From assembly GCA_958295675.1 (NCBI GenBank), contig OY282360.1:325466-358393 (forward strand): 32,928 bases of DNA, in the 5' to 3' direction. Positions 1 to 9,205 of this stretch are shown here, piece after piece; the stretch's first letter is position 1; each line of letters opens with the position of its first letter. Made by a program: the position numbers and the translations under genes. The notes below the pieces were generated by a model. It was not told where the DNA came from, did not search any database, and saw nothing but the letters and a program-made list of their open reading frames with translations. This DNA is from Minisyncoccota bacterium. GTDB lineage: Bacteria > Patescibacteriota > Minisyncoccia > Phycocordibacterales > JABAAK01.

Positions 1-2
1 AT

Positions 3-3000
3 GCAACTGATACCGTAACTCTGAAGGCCATAATGATTGATACCAACTCCGGCAACGCGCCGACATTGAAGGTGAAATATGGCACCGGCAGTGAGACATC
101 CCTGTCCGCGACCAGCACCGGCGGCACAGCAACAGTATCAGGATTTGGTCCGGGCGGGGCAACGAGCGGTGATACGACCAATTACACATTTTCTATTACA
201 GGATTTACAATGGAAGTGTCAAGAAGCGGGGGTACAGACGGTAAATTGTATAGATGTACCACATTTAGCGGTCCGAGTGTTACTGCCTCTGACATCTCTG
301 GTAGTGGGTGTAAAGACATTGGAGATTTGTCTGGAACCTCCGTTGAGACTGATGCCGTCCTTACCACCTCGGAATTTACAAACGTGCAGACCAGCGGCGG
401 TATCGTACTCGTGAAAACAAATGCAAGCGGCACGCCGGAAGCCCAACAGTTCTTCCCGGCGTTGCTTAACGCTAAAATATATACCTACACCGACACCATC
501 GCGAGCGGAGACAACGGTATTTTGGCGACGAAGATAACGGGGATTACCGACGCAGCGGGGAATAGCGGAACAGACGAAAGTGCATTCACAAATTTTCCAA
601 GAAACAACTTTCCTAGCCTCAACTACATCGCCGACACCACCGCGCCGACCGCGTCTGTAACGGTTGGGAATATCTCATACACCGGTGCAAACACCGTCAG
701 TAGTGTGAAGTATTTGAATGCGGGTGATCAGGTCTCGGTACCGGTTGTTTTTGCGAATGGTCCCATGAAAGCCGGCACTGCGATATCAGCATTCAAAAAT
801 GACAGTGATGACTCAACAGTAGCAACATCTAGTAATCCACTTGCTGATAATGATTCAGGTTTCAATGCTACATATGCAGTGAGTGCAGGACACAATATCG
901 CCGAGGATGACTTGCAATTTGATCTCACCAATGAAAGTTCAATAACTGACATTGCCGGCAACGCGTTGAGTACATTCACCATAGTGGACATTGACGATGT
1001 GGTGATTGACACCACGCCGCCTGATCTGGGTGTGGGCACGGTCGGTCTCCGTTCTACGGACGACAGCTGTGCTGACTTTGACGCCACCCCCGGCTGTGAC
1101 TTCGGTACCAATAGTGATGATGTGACTAATAACTATCAGAACTTAGAATTAAAGGTTGATCTTGGCACGGCGGACACGGTGAAACTGCACATCTACGAAG
1201 ATGATGGTGACAATGACAAATCAGATGACCTCACAGCACTTGACTCAGACGGCGACTACGACACGCTCACCGCGACCACGGTCAACACCGATGTGGACTA
1301 TGACTCCGGTGCCTCAGCGAATGCCGTGACCACCAAGTCCCTCTACATCCGCGCGGAGGACCGGGCGAATAACACCACTAACAGTGATACCTTTACGTTG
1401 ACCATTGACCGGCAGGCACCTTCTACGCCGACTGCCCCTGATCTGCATGCGGACACGGACTCATCCGGCGGGGACGGGACAAATGCTGACGACCTGACCA
1501 ATCACGCGACTGTAGTGTTTGACGTTACCGCGCATACCCGCGCGAGCCAGTGTCGGTTCGTGTATCAGGGCACGTATGCCGCAGCATCCGGCAATGCCTG
1601 TGTGCCGGCATCCGCGGATCACGATCATGACAGCGACGGTACCCCTACCGCGTACACCAACGCCGACCTCTACACCAACGCCACGGAACAGGAGGAGACC
1701 TTCAAGACCCGTGAGTACGACATCGCCGGCAACCATACCGACTCATCGGCAACCACCGTGCACTTTGACCGCAGTATCAGTGAAGCGCTCTTTGATTTGA
1801 AAAAAGGTTCGGACAGTGGGTACAGCGAAACGGACAATATTACCAATAAAAGCGCACCGACCGTCATGCTCAGCAGTTTGGAATCAAGCACCGCACCGAC
1901 GAGCGGCACGGGACAGGCGCGTGTTGAGGTGTACGCGTGGACACCTGCCTCAAGCTCCGACACCTCATTTTTGGACAGCAGCGGTGACGGACAGACCGCT
2001 GAGCTCGGCACCGCGCTGAGAACCATCGTGAACGCCACATCTGCCTCAATGGATCAGACCTTCGGCTTACAGTCAGACGGCGTGTACCGTATCGTTACCA
2101 AGCACACGGACGATGCCGGTAATGTGGCGTGGACATCAGCGCCGGCGACCAAGCTCGCGTACGATGCATCTGCTTCCTCGGGCTACGGCTTTGACGCGTC
2201 AACCGCGACCAATGTCATTGTTATTGACACCCAGAAGCCCGCGGCACCCGCGGCACCTGACATGACTCCCGTACTGGACACCTTCGGCGCAAACGGCAAC
2301 CTCGCGCGTGACGGAACGAACACCGACGACATCACCAGGAATCAGGACCTCGCGTTTCTGGTTGACTCATCGGTCCGTGACTTTGATGATGCAGCTGACC
2401 TCACCGGCGCGGCGCTCGCACGGGAACGCCACCACATCGCGCTGTGGGAGTGGGACACCGAGACCTTTGCATCCGGCACGACCGAGACCGCGGCGAGCGG
2501 ACAGAGTATCACGATTAACGGCGGTAGCAGAACGCACGCGCAGCCGGCACTCACCAGCACCGACGGCACCGCGACCAGCAACATCGCGGCAGCGACCGCT
2601 ATCACCAACGCCGGTTTTTCAGACAGCACCAGAAAGGGATCACTCTTCACCCACCGCTTTGCCGGTGCGGCAGTAAACACCACCGATGACTACTACATCG
2701 CCGCGAAACAGGTTGACGCCGCGGGGAACACCTCCGACTACGGCGATGCTACAACAGTGACTATTGACCGCGACCCGCCCCGCTCCCCGAGACAGGAGAT
2801 TCGGCTGCACCGGGCGACCGACACCGGCACCTCGGACACCGACGGCAGAACGACGAGCAGAACACCTATCTTTGCCGTGAAGTTCCCGAGAGAGAGCGCG
2901 GGTTCCGGTCCGGATCGGCAGGACGAGCATGCCCGCCACGGTGCCGACTACTATGAGATATGGTGGGATCCGGACGCAACGGACGGCATCAACGAAGCGG

Positions 3001-6000
3001 ATTTCGAGTACCCGTCCCGTTCCGGTCATGATGATCAGGCGTCCTACGGATGGATTGACCCGACAGTCACCGCCACGGCCAACAGCATCATTCCCGGCGC
3101 GACCGGCTACACCGCGTCTCTTTTGGACAACTATCAGGGAGCAACCGCTCTACTGGACGGTGTCTCCGTGCGGGTGCAGATGCAGAGCGCGCCGAATATC
3201 AATCAGGAGTACGCGTACCGGGTCGTCGCCGTTGACTATGCGGGTAACAGCAACTTAAGTTTACAAAACACCGTGTCCATTCCGACCGTTCTGCCGCCCA
3301 CACCGTCAAATCCGATACTGGCGGACGCGACCAACAGCGGTCTGAACAGTGACACGATTACCAACAACACCACGGTAACGGTGAACACCGCCTACGCGAA
3401 CCGAAGCGGCGCAGGCACCGAAGAGACCGCGGAGCGGCAGGGACAGGCGGCGCAGAATGTGCAGACCCTGCGGTTCACCGTCACCCCGCCGTCTGACAGT
3501 TCCCTGACCGCGCAGACCGTGGATCGCTCGCACAGCACCGTGGCGCCGACCGCATTGGCAGCCGCGGTGACTGACAACGGCTTCACCCTGCCGCTGGGAC
3601 ATGAGACCGGCGGTACCAACCAGAACTTCACGACCGGGTATACCTACGCCGGTGATTTTAATCTTCTGAGTATCTTCGGCGTCTCAGCCGACCATCTGCC
3701 GGACGGGGACTATACCTTCAGTGTCATCGCGCTGAATGCGGGGAATGAGCGGAGTAAACCGACAGTAACACCGCTCACCGTGACGCTTGATACCACCGAC
3801 CCGACGATCGGCACCGTGACGGACGGGACGACTGAGGGGAATGAGGTGGACGGTACCCGTCACGTAAAGGCAGGAGACACCGTGACCGTGCGGGTACCGC
3901 TCGTTGATGCGCATCAGCCGGCAACCGCGCCGACGGTACAGTTCCGCTTCGGTGACAGTGAGACCGATCGGAGTGCTACGGCAGGGGCGGTAATCCAAAC
4001 CCCTTCTGTTGACGGAACATTCAGGAACGACGGTACATATGAAAATAGGGTATGGCCAGCAGCATATCCTGCTAATACCCTTTCAATACAGCGCCAGTCC
4101 GGTGCGCAACATCGGATAACGGTGAGTATGGACCGGCAAAATGGTGCGGAGAATAGGATATATCTGTGTTCCTACCTTGCCGCAGCGGATGTATCCGGTC
4201 GCCTCACCGATATAATCGACGGTAATGGCGAGTATTGCAGCAACATTGGTGGTATCGGCAGCGGACCGAGCGGTACGATTGACTTCACGGTTACGCCGTC
4301 AATGATTGCGAACGGTGGTATTGTACTCGGAATATATAACAACCCTGCCAGTACAGTATATTATTGGAAGTGGTTTCCGATTGTTTCGCCAACCAGCGAC
4401 TCCCAAACCTACCCCTACACCTACGACATCCAGAGCGGAGACACCGGTGAGTTGAAATACAGGATTGCGGATGTAACGGACGGTGCGGCGAACAGTATAG
4501 ATGATCAGGACAGCTTCACCACGCTCAGCACGACTGTTGCCGACACCACTGCTCCGGACATCACCCTTATCCGTGACCGCGCGCATGACGCGAGTGATAA
4601 AGATGATACCGAGTACATCGCCACTGCCACTGACGCGAACTTCAGCCGGATAATGTCTAATGACAACACTACGGCAGGGAGCTGTACGAACGCGGCAACG
4701 CTGACCGGCTACACCGACTATGTGAACCCAAGCGCGAGTCCGCCGGTAACCGCAACGGCAATCACCGCGAATAACGCAAACGGACGATGTTTCATTGCTG
4801 TTGACCACGCGGGCAACCAGGCCGCCGACCATGCGGGCGACAGTGACAGTACTATCATTGTGGGTATCGGTAACTTTGAGGTGGTGGATGAGGACGACAC
4901 CGGCTCTGACAGTGATGACGAGATCACCTCGGACGACACACCGCGATTCGCCGGCACCACGGCACCGAATACGCCGGTGCGGATTGTGCTCACGGAAAAA
5001 ACGGAGGGAGTAGGGGAGACAGCACACGGACCTGCGACTACAGCAACACAGACGGCAGCTGGTGCGATACGCTTCGTAGACGGTGATACCGAGCAAACTG
5101 TGCTGCAACGATTCTTCCGATCTGTGGCACCCGGAGCGACCGTAACCTATGATGAAGCGACGAACACAGCAACCGTGACGAATGCGCCGAATATCGTGGG
5201 TGTTTCTAATCTCAAATATGCATATTACAGAACACCAGGTGATGGTAGCAATTCCGGTAGTATTACATTTTCTGCTATTACCATTTCTCTTGCAGCAGAC
5301 GGTCTGACCATGAACTTTGGTGGTGATGGTCTTGAAAGTTACATAACAAATTCACAATCAGGTCTGTCAACACAAGCGTCATTCTTTATCGGAACCATAA
5401 CCGTTATAGACGAATCAGTGTCAGTCACTTCGGACGCGTCCGGACAGTTCACCACACCTGCTATTGCAGCACTGACGGACGGCACGCACGCGCTGAAAGG
5501 GTACATCACGATCAACAGCGCGCGGTCAGGTCCATTCGCACTCGGCGATCTCGTGATTGACACCGAAGTGCCGGAACTCGCCTTCACGGACGATGTGAAC
5601 GAGGGACCGGTACAGAGCGACACGGTTGTGGTTACCATGACACCGAGCGGGGATACCTTTAACGGCTTTGCCTACTCGGACGATCGTAGCTGCGGCAGCG
5701 GCGACACCTACACCGGCAGCAGCACAACGCTCACCATTACCACTGAAGATGAAAACGGCAAGTATGTCTGCGCGAAAGCGACGGACACCGCGGGAAACAT
5801 CGGCTACTCACCGCCGTCAAGCACTACTGTGAATGTGCAGTATACGGTGAACATTGATGTTACTCCTCCGGTCGTGCAGGTCTTCAGAATCGGCAGTGGC
5901 GCCACCTCACAGTTTGTGGTCAGCGCGCAGGATGACAATGCACTCACCGCTATTTACAAAGACAATACCGCAAGCAGCTCCTGTACGACATCCGCATACT

Positions 6001-8951
6001 CGAATCCGCCCCTGGTTCCCGGCAGTTGGACATCCTACGACAATGCCATGCCCACAGCACTGACGGCTAACGATTCAAACGGACTCTGTGTGATATTTGC
6101 TGATGCGGCAGGGAACAAGGTAGCACAGCACATCACTGACGGCGGCACCTATCCGCTCGGTGTGGATGATTTCACCATCGTTACCGCTGACGACAGCGGT
6201 GGCAATGACGCGGATCGTGTGACAAACGACAGCACACCGCGCTTCACCGGCACCTCAGTACCGGGATCAGTCGGGCGGGTGGTGATTACCACCTCCTCCG
6301 CACCCGCGATTACGGCACCAAGCCCCAATCGTGTTATACATTCAAGTGGCTTTTCAGCGTGGACGGTTGCAACCACCTCGTTAGCGGCACAGACCGCCTC
6401 CGCGCAGTCGCTGACACTGACGCATAATGATAATAATCATGTTCGTCTGTGTCCGTACGATGCCGCCACATTTCCTGCCGCCCCTGCCAATATGCCGACC
6501 GGCCCGGCGGTAGCAGCGTATACGAATTGTGTACAGGTGTATACCAGCACAGTGGCTACTATTAACCCAAGTAGATCACGCACCTATTCGGTAACCCTCA
6601 ATCAGCAGATGGTGGATGCCGGTGCGGTGGTGGTGTATATATACCGTATTCACGCTGATGCACGCTTTGCTATAACAGGTGTTGCACACTTCGTACCATT
6701 ACTTATACCCGTTAATACAACCATCCCCATCACCGCCTCCGACTATGACCGGACGATGACCAATAAATTCACCACCGCGGCATCGTCGTCAATTCCGGAC
6801 GGCACCTACACGCCGAAAGGATACATTGACCTGACAGACAACAGTATTGACGATCCGGTCGGACCGTTTGACCTGCCGCAGATAACCATTGACACCGTGA
6901 GTCCGTCTCTCTCCGCTGATGATATATTTTTCACGGTAACTGGTAGTTCTAACGGTCACTTCAAATCCGGCGATACCGTACAGTTGCGGGGAGCGCAGGC
7001 GCTAGTGAGCGGCACTCCACCATATACCAATCTGTTCCAACTTCAGATGCTGGGACCAACAAGCAATGTGCGTCTGAATGAACAGGTGTATGACCCTGTA
7101 GTATCATTCGCGGGTCAATCGTTCACCGGCTGTACCGGCACGAGCAGTTCACCGTTTACCATTACCTGTACCGGCGATTCTTTCACACTCAGCAGTGACG
7201 CTGAGGAGGGTGTCGCATCGCTTGAAATCGTGACTGAAGACCTTGCCGGCAATGAGCTGCGTTATTCGGACTCACAATACTACAACACTGGTGCGGCAAG
7301 AGGGTACGATAATCCTTCAAGCATCATCATAGACAAAACAGCACCGACCTACACGCTTTCAATAGACAAGAGCATCGCTAAAGCGGAAGACACGGTGAGT
7401 ATAACCGTAGACGCTGAGGATGTAAACGGCGTATTGATCGGCACCACCCCCGCGGTAATCAGTGAAACAAACCCGCTTGTCGTCACCTTTGACGGAACAC
7501 AGTATAGTTTCAACACACTACCGGGATCATTCACCCATACCTTCTCCGCGACCGCCGCGACCGGACCGCGCACCATAACCGTCCCGACACTCTACGACCC
7601 GGCAGGCAACACCCTCGCGGGATTCAGCAGGGAGATGACCTTCCTGGACACCGGGGTGCCGAGTATTCGCGGATTCCAGTTTAATATCGCCGGTGGCATG
7701 CTTGCGGTATCAGCCGTCGCCGACAGGAACAACGACCCCTCACTGACCACCGATGAGACCATACGGTTCAGCTTTGCCGGCGCATGTGCCGAGTTCCCGG
7801 GATCACCGGACTTCACCGGAGATCCGCAGGAGGACAGTCAGCGGTACAATTTCAGCATCACCATCCCGGACGGTGTGTACGCGGCGAATACATGTCAGCT
7901 GATCGTCACCGATCAGGCAGGCAACGCATCCAGCGCGACCGATGAGAACGCTATCTTCCGGGTGCAGATTGACTCCACTGCCCGCAGACGCGGAGGCGGC
8001 GGAGGCGGAGGCGGTATCGGACTCGCCCGTTTCAGAGATTCACTCAATACTGATGAAGAAACAGGCGTTGCCGATGCACCGGCACCGGAAATCTCAGTTA
8101 TTCCACAGCGACCGACCTACACCCAGGGTGATCGGAATCCCGCCATCCGTGCCTTACAGGCGATACTCAACAGTAAAGGATTTACCGTCGCAGAGAGCGG
8201 ACCCGGCTCAGCAGGGCAGGAAACCGACTACTTCGGACCGGCAACGGAACGCGCGGTACGGGCATTCCAGGAAGCGAATGCGATACCCGTAACCGGTCTG
8301 CTTGACCATACAACACAGGTAGCACTCCTGCCGGAAGCGGACAGTGCCACAAAAACACAAATCATCGCGGCACTCAGAGAGGAGATAGCCCGGGTCACCG
8401 CGCGTATTAATGAACTACTCGCTCAGCAGGGAGCGCCGGCACCGGAAGAAACACCGCCCGCACCTCCTGCAGCACCACCGACAGCACCCGCGGCACAAGC
8501 ACCGACACCGTCACCGCTATCGTTGCCGACACCATTGCGAAGAACACACAGCGCGCCGCAATTCTTTTCCACGGACAGCGGTTCAGCAGCACCTCCCGCA
8601 GCACCCGCGCCTCCTGCAGCACCCGCAGCACCGCCTGCGCCTCCTGTAGCACCTCCGACAGCACCCGCGGCACAAGCACCGACACCGTCACCGCTAGCAC
8701 TGCCGACACCGAAGCGAAGAACACTCGGCGCGCCGCAATTCTCACCCACAGACAGCGCACCGACACCGCCCGCAGCACCGACACCGCCCGCGCCTCCTGC
8801 AGCAGCACCTGCACCTCCTACACCTCCTGTAGCAGCACCGACACCGCCTGCGGACGACAGGGAAGAGAGAGCAGCGCCGCCGCAACCGTTCTACAATGAA
8901 GATGCGACACAGCAGCGCAACCGCAGAACATTCAACCCGGGTGCCTTCTGA
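3..8951 (+). CDS. Giant Ig-like/cadherin-like surface protein with peptidoglycan-binding domain (5' end outside window)
   Basis: The reading frame is open to the left edge, and the residues before the first ATG (position 33) align with the interior of the second giant protein, so this gene is cut by the window rather than starting at 33. The visible 2982 residues are a chain of bacterial Ig-like modules, each closing with an 'AGN' loop and linked by 'DTTAP'-type joints. Asp-rich loops such as DDGDNDKSDD (near 1200) resemble calcium sites. Near the C terminus come a run of nine glycines (about 7993-8020), a PG_binding_1 domain (8139-8333, with FGPATERAVRAFQ), a short coiled coil (8346-8432) and a Pro/Ala-rich tail (8433-8850) containing two copies of a 'LPTPxRRT..APQF' block. 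No LPXTG motif or C-terminal membrane segment is present, so attachment to the wall through the PG-binding domain is an inference. The likely role is a cell-surface adhesin or stalk; the ligand is unknown. Confidence 0.9.
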   Translation, partial: ATDTVTLKAIMIDTNSGNAPTLKVKYGTGSETSLSATSTGGTATVSGFGPGGATSGDTTNYTFSITGFTMEVSRSGGTDGKLYRCTTFSGPSVTASDISGSGCKDIGDLSGTSVETDAVLTTSEFTNVQTSGGIVLVKTNASGTPEAQQFFPALLNAKIYTYTDTIASGDNGILATKITGITDAAGNSGTDESAFTNFPRNNFPSLNYIADTTAPTASVTVGNISYTGANTVSSVKYLNAGDQVSVPVVFANGPMKAGTAISAFKNDSDDSTVATSSNPLADNDSGFNATYAVSAGHNIAEDDLQFDLTNESSITDIAGNALSTFTIVDIDDVVIDTTPPDLGVGTVGLRSTDDSCADFDATPGCDFGTNSDDVTNNYQNLELKVDLGTADTVKLHIYEDDGDNDKSDDLTALDSDGDYDTLTATTVNTDVDYDSGASANAVTTKSLYIRAEDRANNTTNSDTFTLTIDRQAPSTPTAPDLHADTDSSGGDGTNADDLTNHATVVFDVTAHTRASQCRFVYQGTYAAASGNACVPASADHDHDSDGTPTAYTNADLYTNATEQEETFKTREYDIAGNHTDSSATTVHFDRSISEALFDLKKGSDSGYSETDNITNKSAPTVMLSSLESSTAPTSGTGQARVEVYAWTPASSSDTSFLDSSGDGQTAELGTALRTIVNATSASMDQTFGLQSDGVYRIVTKHTDDAGNVAWTSAPATKLAYDASASSGYGFDASTATNVIVIDTQKPAAPAAPDMTPVLDTFGANGNLARDGTNTDDITRNQDLAFLVDSSVRDFDDAADLTGAALARERHHIALWEWDTETFASGTTETAASGQSITINGGSRTHAQPALTSTDGTATSNIAAATAITNAGFSDSTRKGSLFTHRFAGAAVNTTDDYYIAAKQVDAAGNTSDYGDATTVTIDRDPPRSPRQEIRLHRATDTGTSDTDGRTTSRTPIFAVKFPRESAGSGPDRQDEHARHGADYYEIWWDPDATDGINEADFEYPSRSGHDDQASYGWIDPTVTATANSIIPGATGYTASLLDNYQGATALLDGVSVRVQMQSAPNINQEYAYRVVAVDYAGNSNLSLQNTVSIPTVLPPTPSNPILADATNSGLNSDTITNNTTVTVNTAYANRSGAGTEETAERQGQAAQNVQTLRFTVTPPSDSSLTAQTVDRSHSTVAPTALAAAVTDNGFTLPLGHETGGTNQNFTTGYTYAGDFNLLSIFGVSADHLPDGDYTFSVIALNAGNERSKPTVTPLTVTLDTTDPTIGTVTDGTTEGNEVDGTRHVKAGDTVTVRVPLVDAHQPATAPTVQFRFGDSETDRSATAGAVIQTPSVDGTFRNDGTYENRVWPAAYPANTLSIQRQSGAQHRITVSMDRQNGAENRIYLCSYLAAADVSGRLTDIIDGNGEYCSNIGGIGSGPSGTIDFTVTPSMIANGGIVLGIYNNPASTVYYWKWFPIVSPTSDSQTYPYTYDIQSGDTGELKYRIADVTDGAANSIDDQDSFTTLSTTVADTTAPDITLIRDRAHDASDKDDTEYIATATDANFSRIMSNDNTTAGSCTNAATLTGYTDYVNPSASPPVTATAITANNANGRCFIAVDHAGNQAADHAGDSDSTIIVGIGNFEVVDEDDTGSDSDDEITSDDTPRFAGTTAPNTPVRIVLTEKTEGVGETAHGPATTATQTAAGAIRFVDGDTEQTVLQRFFRSVAPGATVTYDEATNTATVTNAPNIVGVSNLKYAYYRTPGDGSNSGSITFSAITISLAADGLTMNFGGDGLESYITNSQSGLSTQASFFIGTITVIDESVSVTSDASGQFTTPAIAALTDGTHALKGYITINSARSGPFALGDLVIDTEVPELAFTDDVNEGPVQSDTVVVTMTPSGDTFNGFAYSDDRSCGSGDTYTGSSTTLTITTEDENGKYVCAKATDTAGNIGYSPPSSTTVNVQYTVNIDVTPPVVQVFRIGSGATSQFVVSAQDDNALTAIYKDNTASSSCTTSAYSNPPLVPGSWTSYDNAMPTALTANDSNGLCVIFADAAGNKVAQHITDGGTYPLGVDDFTIVTADDSGGNDADRVTNDSTPRFTGTSVPGSVGRVVITTSSAPAITAPSPNRVIHSSGFSAWTVATTSLAAQTASAQSLTLTHNDNNHVRLCPYDAATFPAAPANMPTGPAVAAYTNCVQVYTSTVATINPSRSRTYSVTLNQQMVDAGAVVVYIYRIHADARFAITGVAHFVPLLIPVNTTIPITASDYDRTMTNKFTTAASSSIPDGTYTPKGYIDLTDNSIDDPVGPFDLPQITIDTVSPSLSADDIFFTVTGSSNGHFKSGDTVQLRGAQALVSGTPPYTNLFQLQMLGPTSNVRLNEQVYDPVVSFAGQSFTGCTGTSSSPFTITCTGDSFTLSSDAEEGVASLEIVTEDLAGNELRYSDSQYYNTGAARGYDNPSSIIIDKTAPTYTLSIDKSIAKAEDTVSITVDAEDVNGVLIGTTPAVISETNPLVVTFDGTQYSFNTLPGSFTHTFSATAATGPRTITVPTLYDPAGNTLAGFSREMTFLDTGVPSIRGFQFNIAGGMLAVSAVADRNNDPSLTTDETIRFSFAGACAEFPGSPDFTGDPQEDSQRYNFSITIPDGVYAANTCQLIVTDQAGNASSATDENAIFRVQIDSTARRRGGGGGGGGIGLARFRDSLNTDEETGVADAPAPEISVIPQRPTYTQGDRNPAIRALQAILNSKGFTVAESGPGSAGQETDYFGPATERAVRAFQEANAIPVTGLLDHTTQVALLPEADSATKTQIIAALREEIARVTARINELLAQQGAPAPEETPPAPPAAPPTAPAAQAPTPSPLSLPTPLRRTHSAPQFFSTDSGSAAPPAAPAPPAAPAAPPAPPVAPPTAPAAQAPTPSPLALPTPKRRTLGAPQFSPTDSAPTPPAAPTPPAPPAAAPAPPTPPVAAPTPPADDREERAAPPQPFYNEDATQQRNRRTFNPGAF
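91..478 (+). other. Variable module site 1, type A (two-cysteine) in giant gene 1
   Basis: Encodes a type A segment: 'LYRC', a second Cys 18 residues later, then an 'F-x(5)-GGIVLV' strand. It sits between conserved flanks 'VKYGTG' and 'YTDTIASGDNG'. The matching site in giant gene 2 is also type A but highly diverged. Confidence 0.7.
3991..4406 (+). other. Variable module site 2, type A in giant gene 1
   Basis: Segment between the conserved 'TDRSATAGAV' and 'YPYTYDIQSGDTG'. It carries the type A signature: 'IYLC', then Cys, then 'VTPSMIANGGIVLGIYNN'. The same position in giant gene 2 holds an unrelated type B segment. Confidence 0.8.
4997..5414 (+). other. Variable module site 3, type B in giant gene 1
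   Basis: Type B segment with 'TVLQRFFRSVAPGATVTYDE' and a closing 'ASFFIGTITVID'. Flanks are 'VRIVLTE' and 'SVSVTSD'. The copy in giant gene 2 is also type B and shares its first half, but the second half has diverged. Confidence 0.7.
6274..6731 (+). other. Variable module site 4, type A in giant gene 1
   Basis: Type A segment with 'VRLCPYDAA', a second Cys about 26 residues on, and 'TLNQQMVDAGAVVVYIYR'. It lies between 'TGTSVPGSVG' and 'ITASDYDRTMTN'. Giant gene 2 has type B here. Confidence 0.8.
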
Positions 8952-8995
8952 TACGGAAAAAGCAGCAGAACAGTAGAAAATTATAAAAAAAGGGC

Positions 8996-9031
8996 AGAGC
9001 AGGGAAGAGAGACACCTCTCTTCCTTGCTCT
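8996..9031 (+). terminator. Hairpin after giant gene 1
   Basis: A 15-bp stem (8997-9011 with 9016-9030) and 4-nt loop, 45 bases after the stop. The clearest T-run is on the opposite strand (A-tract at 8984-8991). On the + strand the hairpin is followed only by TTGTCGTA, so it may be a weak or two-way terminator. Confidence 0.6.
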
Positions 9032-9155
9032 TGTCGTATAAAAATAAAACAAAAGGAGCAGTAAAAAATCCTGAAAGCGGAAAGGAGTGCGTGCGGTCAG
9101 CGTTCAATTAAATAAAAAAGTTATCAACACGGATAAAAATAAACAAGCGCAGTAT

Positions 9156-9165
9156 CAAGTATACT
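9156..9165 (+). promoter_or_regulatory. Possible -10 element for giant gene 2
   Basis: TATACT at 9160-9165, 41 bases before the ATG. No convincing -35 hexamer lies 16-18 bases upstream, so this is a weak call. The intergenic stretch 9032-9205 holds nothing else recognisable. Confidence 0.3.
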
Positions 9166-9205
9166 GAAATTATTACTATTAAAAAGGGTTAATACATTTT
9201 TTTGT

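Larger units (their letters stand above)
3..9031 (+). repeat. Direct repeat, copy 1 (giant-gene duplication)
   Basis: The visible part of the first giant gene and its downstream hairpin match 12761-21662 at an offset of about 12.76-12.79 kb. Long stretches are almost identical at the nucleotide level (for example 2240-3980 against 15027-16770). The similarity continues past the stop codon into the hairpin, so the duplicated unit includes the gene end. Confidence 0.9.

Noticed and set aside
33-35. ATG at 33 as the true start of giant gene 1
   Set aside because: The frame is open to the window edge, and the residues before it align with the interior of giant gene 2; no signal peptide follows this ATG.
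4299-5108. Long - strand frame of 269 codons inside giant gene 1 (and similar frames such as 12718-13257 and 17192-17818)
   Set aside because: They lie opposite a strongly supported repetitive coding sequence, have Arg/Cys/Val-rich composition typical of antisense frames, and lack ribosome sites.
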